Source: Candidatus Thorarchaeota archaeon (lineage in GTDB: Archaea > Asgardarchaeota > Thorarchaeia > Thorarchaeales > Thorarchaeaceae). Taken from it: a DNA stretch of 8,723 nucleotides. The notes under the pieces were generated by a model, which worked only from the letters and a program-made list of their open reading frames with translations, made no database searches and had not been told where the DNA came from. Positions 1 to 5,158 of the stretch are shown here, one piece after another. The position numbers and the translations under genes are program-made. The stretch's first letter is position 1; each line of letters opens with the position of its first letter. The DNA lies in the NCBI GenBank assembly GCA_029856425.1, contig JAHQWZ010000064.1, forward strand, positions 1-8,723, in the 5' to 3' direction.

Positions 1-3
1 ACC

Positions 4-24
4 CCTTTTCTCTTTCTTTTTCCC
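4..24 (+). terminator. Pyrimidine-rich tract, possible archaeal terminator for a gene left of the window
   Basis: The plus strand has a run of T residues broken only by C. Archaeal RNA polymerase can stop at such U-rich tracts without a hairpin. It would serve a rightward gene ending before base 1, which is not visible here. It cannot terminate the leftward gene at 87-644, because that transcript would read it as A/G. Confidence 0.25.
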
Positions 25-58
25 TGCTGCTTGACTCGGGTTGCTACCCGGCCTCAGC

Positions 59-83
59 TGACACATCCGCGCTTTTCGTGTCA
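59..83. repeat. Perfect 6-bp inverted repeat just after the minus-strand stop codon
   Basis: TGACAC at 59-64 is the exact reverse complement of GTGTCA at 78-83, with a 13-base loop. It begins three bases beyond the stop codon of the leftward gene (stop at 87-89), so it would form a hairpin in that gene's 3' untranslated region. A second small hairpin (CGGGT/ACCCG, 37-50) lies a little further along. No U-tract follows in the leftward direction, so this is not a standard terminator. It may be an RNA-stabilising structure or chance. Confidence 0.35.
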
Positions 84-86
84 ACG

Positions 87-644
87 TCATCGGATTTTCT
101 TCTTGAAAAAGCCCCATGAGTCATCAAGGAGGCTTTTTACCTCGTCTAGACCATGCGTGGAGGCAAGGGCAAAGTCTACCGATCTACTGGCTCCCGGCTG
201 TAAATTGCCTAGGTTACACTGTAGAGCGGTGGCAATATCCATCGGTCCCATTTCGGGGTTGTTCTTTAGGTCGCGATTATCCGATTCTACCTTGACTTTC
301 AGCGGAGATGATATTTCCCAACCATCTGGTTTCGGCCGCGATGACGTCGCCACATAGACTTGGCTTTCATCATAGGCGATGACTGAGCCGTTCTCATGGT
401 CATATGCGCCAAAATCATCCTTGTAGCTCATTGGACCTCCAATGTCGAAGTCAAAGATACTGTAGACCTTCAGGTCTTGGACCTGACTGGAACTGATGTT
501 CGTTGTCGTGTGACGGAGTAGCAGGACCGGCTTATTGTAGCTCCATATTTCTAATCTGAAGCTGACCACTGGTTCCTCGAAGTCTTGAGGAGTGTGATTG
601 AGCTTCAGGTGAAGTCTACCCTTTTCCTGCTTCTGTTCCGCCAC
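87..644 (-). CDS. Unrecognised, probably beta-rich protein (minimal ORF, GTG start; N-terminus uncertain)
   Basis: This open frame of 185 codons has alternating hydrophobic/polar stretches that suggest beta strands, for example the region around FDFDIGGPM and the later segment with VYVATSSRP. It has no membrane segment and ends in a basic tail (FFKKKIR). I do not recognise the family. The aromatic- and Gly/Asp-rich strands recall beta-sandwich domains, but that is only an impression. The GTG at 644 is the first usable start after an in-frame TGA at 816-818. It has no Shine-Dalgarno sequence before it, and the codons upstream (645-815) still look coding, so the true protein probably starts further up and this call is a C-terminal remnant or the readable part. 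It is divergent from the plus-strand genes. Confidence 0.6.
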   Translation of the reverse strand: MAEQKQEKGRLHLKLNHTPQDFEEPVVSFRLEIWSYNKPVLLLRHTTTNISSSQVQDLKVYSIFDFDIGGPMSYKDDFGAYDHENGSVIAYDESQVYVATSSRPKPDGWEISSPLKVKVESDNRDLKNNPEMGPMDIATALQCNLGNLQPGASRSVDFALASTHGLDEVKSLLDDSWGFFKKKIR

Positions 645-902
645 TGAGATGGTTTCAGCTTCTGTAGACTCTACTATAGCTGCTTTGCCACCTACGACAT
701 ACGAAGCCCAGATTCCGCCCTTGTAGTCTGCAGGATTCTTGAGCAGCAGTCGCTCCTTTCCGGTGGGATCTATCAGTCCGAGACGTCTTATGTAGAAACC
801 GATGCGACCTACGCCTCATGACGCACATTCGACAGCATAATTGATGTCGAGTCTTGGACGTCGGTTACCGGTTTCGAAGATCTCGGACATGACCGACCAC
901 AT
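645..902 (-). pseudogene. In-frame upstream extension of the 87-644 ORF, interrupted by a single TGA (816-818)
   Basis: The frame of the 87-644 gene continues upstream without another stop to beyond 1046. Between 645 and 815 it reads like normal protein (segments such as GFYIRRLGLIDPTG and YKGGIWASYVVGGK), but it contains no ATG, GTG or TTG start. On the other side of the TGA, ATG codons lie at 902-900 and 890-888, followed by a plausible peptide ending in the residues ECAS just before the TGA. Reading through gives a protein of 271 residues from ATG 902. Both sides share one frame, so a point substitution rather than an indel separates them. Options are a disabling nonsense mutation, an error in the assembly, or recoding. 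The frame stays open further upstream to 1106, but that part runs antisense to the start of the 1033 gene. Confidence 0.5.
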
Positions 903-1032
903 TCCTATGCTGGTCTTCAGGAGTTTCTTGAAGTTAAAAGCTCTACCATCCTCGGTTAGTGCATCTGCGCTCAGGTCACAAAGTTGATAAAGTGCGCTCA
1001 GAAAACCCTGTCGAATCTTAGGTGGACTCTTA
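903..1032. promoter_or_regulatory. Divergent intergenic region with candidate promoters for both directions
   Basis: This is the gap between the likely leftward start (ATG 902) and the rightward start (ATG 1033). A TATA-like TTTTAAC on the minus strand around 931-940 would place a leftward start site near 910, giving an almost leaderless message. On the plus strand an A/T-rich box around 982-991 (TTGATAAAG) would place a rightward start site near 1010. A Shine-Dalgarno sequence AGGTGG (1020-1025) lies seven bases before ATG 1033. The boxes are weak matches and are inferred from spacing. Confidence 0.3.
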
Positions 1033-2268
1033 ATGACAACCCTCACAATCGAGCAGCTGCAGAAATGGTACCGAAAGCGTCTTGCAAAGATGTCCAAAGA
1101 TTTCACTAAGAAGGCTGAGAAGAGCTATAAGGTTGTAGAGCGGTCACTAAAGGACATTCAAGAAATGTCCCGGAGTCTCAAAGAGCCAGGTGAAGATGAT
1201 GACCCTGATTCTATAGGCATTGCAACAAGGTTTGCCATAAAGGTCGAAGACATTACCAACGACTTCTACGTTGGCAAGGACATCACCTACGAGAGTACAG
1301 AAGCCCTTCAGGAGGAGATCCGAAGTTTCATTCAGGAACTCTGGGGCGCCGGGGCTCGCTGGATTAGACGGATGGACAAGAAGCACAAGAGTACTATCAA
1401 GCAGCTGGACGTCAGTATGAAAGAGCTCATGGCTGAGATGAACAAGATTCAGAAACTTCTCTATGAGTTCAGCTGGCTCAAGGATCTTGAGCGTATAGGT
1501 GGCAGAATACAGACTCTTCAGGAGCTTGGCTTCAGCAAAGAGGTCTACGAAGAGCAAATTCGTACTACGCGCAAGAAGATTGAGAACGCAAAGAGTGAAT
1601 TCGAGGCAGCTCAGAAAGCCTACGACGAATTTACTAAGACATCGAATGTCGCAGATCTATTGAACATTGATTCAGAGGCAGACCATATCTCTGGTCTTCT
1701 CAGGATGAAACTGAACCCTCTGAAGAAACAGGTAAAGAAGTTCTTTCAGCATGATACGGGTGTGCGAGTGAGTGCAACAGGCCAGAAGGCTTTGAATGAC
1801 TACTTTGAGGATCCCTACAATGCCATAGCAGGAGAGTCACTAGGATACCCTGCACTCTTGGAAGGCTTGGCTGGCTTAAAGGAGGCAATTGAGCGTGATA
1901 AGCTTCCTATGAAGGATCGGTTGGCACGTAGGGCAATAGAGGAGATCCAGTCAATCAGCGATGGGTCTTTGAGTAAGCTGCAGGAGAAGGCAAAGGAGCT
2001 GGAAGAGAAGCGTCATGCGTTTGCTGATTCTGATGTTTATGCCAAAAGTGCTAAGCTTCAGGATGAATTGAATGAAGCTGAAAAGAATCTCGAGTATCAT
2101 CGGAACGATATGCTAAGAATCAGAGACGACATAAAGCGTGAACTCACCCGAGCAAAGGACTTCAAGGTGAGAATTGAATCCGAAATTCTGGAATCTTTTG
2201 AAGAGAAGGTAAATCTTCAGATGGAGATATCTCTTGAGCCCCTTCTCGATAAAACCAATATCGATTAG
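1033..2268 (+). CDS. 411-residue helical/coiled-coil protein of unknown function
   Basis: The protein is almost entirely predicted helix, rich in K, E, L and R, and has no cysteine, no signal peptide and no membrane segment. A basic N-terminal helical region (1-50) is followed by an acidic break (EDDDPDS, 54-60). A helical stretch spans about 86-205, including coiled coil at 120-200. A less repetitive central segment (about 220-310) contains RMKLNPLKKQVKKFF, then FEDPYNAI and ESLGYPALL, and looks like a small folded domain. A C-terminal coiled coil covers about 312-395. The start is supported by AGGTGG seven bases upstream. Its stop lies 15 bases before dtdA, so the two are probably one transcript. 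The layout of a coil, a small central domain and a second coil suggests a cytoplasmic scaffold or a partner of a larger complex. I do not recognise the family. Confidence 0.85.
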   Translation: MTTLTIEQLQKWYRKRLAKMSKDFTKKAEKSYKVVERSLKDIQEMSRSLKEPGEDDDPDSIGIATRFAIKVEDITNDFYVGKDITYESTEALQEEIRSFIQELWGAGARWIRRMDKKHKSTIKQLDVSMKELMAEMNKIQKLLYEFSWLKDLERIGGRIQTLQELGFSKEVYEEQIRTTRKKIENAKSEFEAAQKAYDEFTKTSNVADLLNIDSEADHISGLLRMKLNPLKKQVKKFFQHDTGVRVSATGQKALNDYFEDPYNAIAGESLGYPALLEGLAGLKEAIERDKLPMKDRLARRAIEEIQSISDGSLSKLQEKAKELEEKRHAFADSDVYAKSAKLQDELNEAEKNLEYHRNDMLRIRDDIKRELTRAKDFKVRIESEILESFEEKVNLQMEISLEPLLDKTNID

Positions 2269-2283
2269 GCCCTTGGTGATTGC

Positions 2284-3108
2284 ATGAGAGTACTTGTAGC
2301 ATCAGCTGAAGACATAGCAAGCCAGACCATCAGCAGAGTGCTTCGTGATGATTATGGATTTGAAGAAACCGATATGACCTTTGAAGAGAATCCCGTATAT
2401 CGACTTGATGCGTCAACAATACTCATAACCATAAATCATGACATGATACATTCTGGTTATCTCGAGCAACACTTTGATGCTGAGGTCTTTATCTACTGTT
2501 CCCGACACAGGGCTGCATCTGGAACGCCTGCTTTACTTGTCCACAGCACAGGGAATTTTGGTCCTCACGCTGACTTTGGAGGTAATCCTAGAGAGCTATC
2601 AGTTTCAGCGCCATCTCTCGTTTCAGTTGCCCTAAAGCGCCTTCAGATAGAAAAGAATGAACGTGACCTGATTGATTTTGACGTTACATTAGAAGTTACG
2701 CATCATGGTCCAACCTCTATGAACACGCCTCTTCTTTTTCTGGAGCTTGGAAGTGATGAGCGGTATTGGCGCCATGAAGAAGGTGCACGTGCAGTTGCCG
2801 CCGCTGTGATGAAATGCGTCAAGCAGCCGTTGAATGGTGAAGCCTCAATAGGGTTTGGTGGCACTCATTATGCAAGCAAATTCAATAAACTAGTGCTAGA
2901 GAAAGGTGTCACTATCGGACATATAGCCCCGAAGCACGTATTGAACGAAATTACGATAGATATTGTTTCTCAGATGCTGAACCGTAGTGCCCAGAAGATA
3001 ACACGAGCAATCATTGACTGGAAAGGGACCAATGCGGAGAATAAAGCGGTGCTATTTCCGATTCTGGAAGATCTTGAAATTCCCGTGGTACGTGCGGCTA
3101 AGCTCTAA
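2284..3108 (+). CDS. dtdA: D-aminoacyl-tRNA deacylase, archaeal type (DTD2/DtdA)
   Basis: The enzyme hydrolyses the ester bond of D-aminoacyl-tRNAs, freeing the tRNA and keeping D-amino acids out of cytoplasmic translation. It is the archaeal/plant type, unrelated in fold to bacterial Dtd. At 274 residues it has the family's usual length, and the conserved blocks appear in order: CSRHRAASGTPALLVHSTGN (72-91), THHGPTS (139-145), GFGGTHY (190-196) and GHIAPKH (212-218). Their histidines are the expected metal-binding or catalytic residues. Family work also credits DTD2 with clearing aldehyde-modified D-aminoacyl-tRNAs; whether this copy does so is unknown. GGTGAT (2275-2280) lies three bases before the ATG and is complementary to the 3' end of archaeal 16S rRNA. 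The gene follows the 411-residue gene by 15 bases and is probably co-transcribed with it. Nothing looks truncated. Confidence 0.96.
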   Translation: MRVLVASAEDIASQTISRVLRDDYGFEETDMTFEENPVYRLDASTILITINHDMIHSGYLEQHFDAEVFIYCSRHRAASGTPALLVHSTGNFGPHADFGGNPRELSVSAPSLVSVALKRLQIEKNERDLIDFDVTLEVTHHGPTSMNTPLLFLELGSDERYWRHEEGARAVAAAVMKCVKQPLNGEASIGFGGTHYASKFNKLVLEKGVTIGHIAPKHVLNEITIDIVSQMLNRSAQKITRAIIDWKGTNAENKAVLFPILEDLEIPVVRAAKL

Positions 3109-3141
3109 ACCAATAAAATTGCAGAAATCTACATGTATCCC

Positions 3142-3202
3142 GAAAATCTAAATATGCAGCGGCTATGCTCCACACAACTGCCTATCAGATTGGGGTGTTT
3201 TC
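3142..3202 (+). promoter_or_regulatory. Archaeal BRE/TATA promoter and Shine-Dalgarno for the 297-residue gene
   Basis: A purine-rich BRE-like GAAAA (3142-3146) precedes a TATA-like CTAAATAT (3148-3155). Initiation about 25 bases downstream, near 3178, would leave a leader of about 25 bases. That leader contains GGGGTG (3192-3197), five bases before ATG 3203. Spacing and composition fit a standard archaeal promoter. It implies that the 3203 gene starts its own transcript and does not depend on read-through from dtdA. Confidence 0.5.
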
Positions 3203-4096
3203 ATGTCTGGCGAGAAGACCGATGCAGCTCTTGAATCCATTGAAAAGAAAATCGACAATGTCACGGATGAGCTCGCCTCTGTTAAGAAGGAACTAGCAGC
3301 CCTATCCGCAGTAAAGGACATTGAAAAGAAAGTTGATGAATTGGCCTCTGACATCATTGAAGTTCGAGACTCAAAGGAAATGGAGGTACTATTCAAGAAA
3401 ATGGATGATGTCCTTGTTGGATTATCTGAACTCACCAACGAAATGAGTGACTCCAGCACAGCGGATGATGTGGGGAAGAAGATCGAAGAGATGGCTAGTT
3501 CATTTAGCGGAGAAGCTATTTCTGCGAAGATCGATGAACTACAGCAATATGTCGCTGGACTATCGGGTCTTGAGGAAACGGTTCAGGAAGTTTCTGGCTC
3601 TCTCACAGAAACAAAAGAGATAGTTGGCATCATAGTCCGTCAACTTGATGACATCGAGCGAAAGTATAACCTGGCTATTGAGAAAATTGAAGATGCGCTC
3701 GAAACCCTAGCTAGTCTGCCGGAATCAGCATCAGACGATGAGGCAGAAAAACCATCCAAGAAAACAACCAAGAAGACCGTTAAAGAGAAGGTAGAGGAGG
3801 AAAAGGAAGCTCCTACACAAAAGGTCAGCAAGTCCACTATTGACGAGATTATGAAAGGACTTCTGAAAGAGGTTACTCCCCAGACCGAAGCTCGTGAGAT
3901 GGCTCGAGTACTAGAAGAAACTCGCGATAAACTGACTACGATGATTTCAGGTCATACTCCTGTGCTATTCCAATTTGGAAAAAAGGCACGAGAATTAAAA
4001 TCATATCCACCTACAGCAACACTAAATGAAAATGATATTGCCAATCTGAATACTGAGATACGCAGTTGGGCAAGTAAGCTAAAGGAAATGGCCTAG
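3203..4096 (+). CDS. 297-residue coiled-coil protein with a distinct C-terminal domain
   Basis: The N-terminal half is heptad-patterned helix with no proline until residue 173 and no cysteine anywhere. A short internal repeat opens it: IEKKIDNVTDELAS (13-26) and IEKKVDELASDI (40-51). A low-complexity charged linker follows (about 174-208, with KKTTKKTVKEKVEEEKE), separating the coil from a compact C-terminal segment (209-297). That segment is mostly helix with a more hydrophobic core (VLFQFGKKARELKSYPP) and the only tryptophan (289). This is a tether design: an oligomerising coil, a flexible linker and a binding domain. There is no signal peptide or membrane segment, so it is likely cytoplasmic. 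The start has its own Shine-Dalgarno and promoter. The family is not recognised. By analogy it could be a structural or chromosome/cytoskeleton-associated protein, but nothing in the sequence proves this. Confidence 0.85.
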   Translation: MSGEKTDAALESIEKKIDNVTDELASVKKELAALSAVKDIEKKVDELASDIIEVRDSKEMEVLFKKMDDVLVGLSELTNEMSDSSTADDVGKKIEEMASSFSGEAISAKIDELQQYVAGLSGLEETVQEVSGSLTETKEIVGIIVRQLDDIERKYNLAIEKIEDALETLASLPESASDDEAEKPSKKTTKKTVKEKVEEEKEAPTQKVSKSTIDEIMKGLLKEVTPQTEAREMARVLEETRDKLTTMISGHTPVLFQFGKKARELKSYPPTATLNENDIANLNTEIRSWASKLKEMA

Positions 4097-4156
4097 GCAA
4101 GCTAGATGCAAGTCTTGGCTCTGGGAATCATTCGTGGAAGTCAATTCATGGGCATG

Positions 4157-4169
4157 TTATGGGCCATAA
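4157..4169. promoter_or_regulatory. TTATGG-G-CCATAA palindrome, candidate operator
   Basis: This is a perfect 6-bp inverted repeat around a single G, in the intergenic region before the cysteine-cluster gene. Its right half runs into an A/T-rich stretch (4166-4174) that could serve as a TATA box, so a dimeric regulator bound here would cover the promoter. TrmB-type proteins do use palindromic operators near TATA boxes, and such a protein is encoded two genes downstream. No second copy was noticed elsewhere in the window, so autoregulation is a guess. Confidence 0.3.
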
Positions 4170-4238
4170 ACTTATCAAATTGAAACACGCATGCGCATCT
4201 GAAGCCTTACGTGCAATGCATGATTTAGTCGAGGTTGC

Positions 4239-4286
4239 TCAGACTTCCTCAGGTTTCTCTAGAGTCTGAACAATAATCAGAGTTGA
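4239..4286 (+). promoter_or_regulatory. Mutually exclusive hairpins ahead of the 4295 gene, possible leader control
   Basis: TCAGACT (4239-4245) is complementary to AGTCTGA (4263-4269), giving a 7-bp stem. The end of the same right arm, TCTGA (4265-4269), can instead pair with TCAGA (4277-4281). The second pairing overlaps the best Shine-Dalgarno candidate for the next gene, AGAGTTGA (4279-4286, eight bases before ATG 4295). Forming one hairpin prevents the other, so ribosome access could in principle be switched. The stems are short and this may be chance. Confidence 0.25.
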
Positions 4287-4294
4287 AATAAGTA

Positions 4295-5110
4295 ATGAAA
4301 CTGAAAAAGCATGCAGATGATCTTGCAGCGCGAATGGAGCTTCTGGACCTGCCTGCGGATAGTCAACTAGCTAGGGAGTTCATTGAGCTTTATGAAGCGC
4401 GGTGTCGTGATTGTCAAGAAGATCGTCTGGGATGCACGGTTAGACCCGCCTGTGAGAATCGCAATTTCCTCAATATGCTTATAGAGATAGGTGTTGAGCC
4501 GGAGGATCTGCCAAGCTTCTGCTACAGTCAATATTTGGAGCAAGTGAAACGTTTCATTCTTGAGAAGAAAGGAAGAGGAATGATTGATAGACGCCTTCAG
4601 ATAAAGGACTTTCTCTCCACTTTGAGAGTCAGTTCAATCAAACACTTTCTCTCTAGATTCAAGAAGATTTGGAATAATACTTCTGATGTCCAAGAGGATA
4701 ACATTATGCTTGTTGCAGGAGATGATCTGATCTTTCACTTTGATTTTGCTAGAGGTATTCTGGTAATTAATCCTCGTCATCATGAGTTGGATAACTACCA
4801 AGCCTTCAGAATGTACGTGGAGCTACTATCCAAGCATTACACAATAAATGCCTCTGTATCTGATATGGCTGCTAATTGGTGGCTCTTGACTATAGAGCTT
4901 GATGGAGCTAAACCTCTCAAAGATGAAACCCTACTGGAAGAAGGCATTCTCGCTAAATTTGAGGATCTGCACATAGATGTGACTGACGGATCTGGGCACG
5001 TTGAGGCTGAAGTTATTTCAAATGGAGGGGGCCCTCCTTTTGAAGTAATGGATCTGGTTGCCCTATTTGAGGGAATTTCTAGATCTAAACGGCGCAAAAA
5101 AGCGAAGTAG
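4295..5110 (+). CDS. 271-residue protein with an N-terminal four-cysteine cluster, unknown function
   Basis: The N-terminal third is helical and holds Cys37, Cys40, Cys47 and Cys53 (pattern C-x2-C-x6-C-x5-C) and a further Cys76. This spacing could hold zinc or an iron-sulfur cluster; it matches no family I can name. A basic helical middle (about 80-126) leads to a C-terminal part (about 135-260) that looks alpha/beta, with strands such as DLIFHFDFARGILVI and WWLLTIELDG, a glycine-rich turn (SNGGGPPFE, 242-250), and a basic tail (KRRKKAK) that could contact nucleic acid. There is no signal peptide or membrane segment. The start has a moderate Shine-Dalgarno match eight bases upstream. The next gene starts 45 bases after the stop in the same frame and orientation, so the pair is very likely co-transcribed and this protein may work with the giant TrmB-like protein. 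Confidence 0.8.
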   Translation: MKLKKHADDLAARMELLDLPADSQLAREFIELYEARCRDCQEDRLGCTVRPACENRNFLNMLIEIGVEPEDLPSFCYSQYLEQVKRFILEKKGRGMIDRRLQIKDFLSTLRVSSIKHFLSRFKKIWNNTSDVQEDNIMLVAGDDLIFHFDFARGILVINPRHHELDNYQAFRMYVELLSKHYTINASVSDMAANWWLLTIELDGAKPLKDETLLEEGILAKFEDLHIDVTDGSGHVEAEVISNGGGPPFEVMDLVALFEGISRSKRRKKAK

Positions 5111-5142
5111 TCCAGGCCTGGGCTCCTTCCTGAGTCATTAGC

Positions 5143-5158
5143 GGTGGGATTCAACGTG
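5143..5158 (+). promoter_or_regulatory. Shine-Dalgarno and GTG start that set the beginning of the giant ORF
   Basis: GGTGGGA (5143-5149) lies six bases before GTG 5156. The frame has been open since the TAG at 5108-5110, and the only other candidate upstream is GTG 5144, which has no ribosome site. Starting at 5156 also puts the winged helix at the very N-terminus, as is usual for TrmB proteins. Confidence 0.65.

Noticed and set aside
59..83. 3' hairpin of the leftward gene as an archaeal SECIS element
   Set aside because: A GAAA follows the 5' stem arm, but the remaining loop is too short to form the required upper stem opposite a conserved A, so it was not called as SECIS.
31..357. Plus-strand ORF of 108 codons opposite the leftward gene
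   Set aside because: Arg/Ser-rich low-structure translation typical of an antisense shadow; the minus frame has far better protein character.
1147..1557. Minus-strand ORF of 136 codons inside the 411-residue gene
   Set aside because: Entirely antisense to a convincing coiled-coil gene with its own Shine-Dalgarno; Leu/Val-rich composition comes from complementing Lys/Glu codons.
4109..4255. Short ORFs within the 4097-4294 gap
   Set aside because: All are under about 30 codons, without Shine-Dalgarno sequences or recognisable features.
5108..5155. Possible TAG read-through (for example pyrrolysine) joining the 271-residue protein to the giant protein, since both share one frame
   Set aside because: A good Shine-Dalgarno and GTG start follow at once, the 271-residue protein ends in a natural basic tail, and the codons between are few and not protein-like. 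Ordinary adjacent genes explain it.
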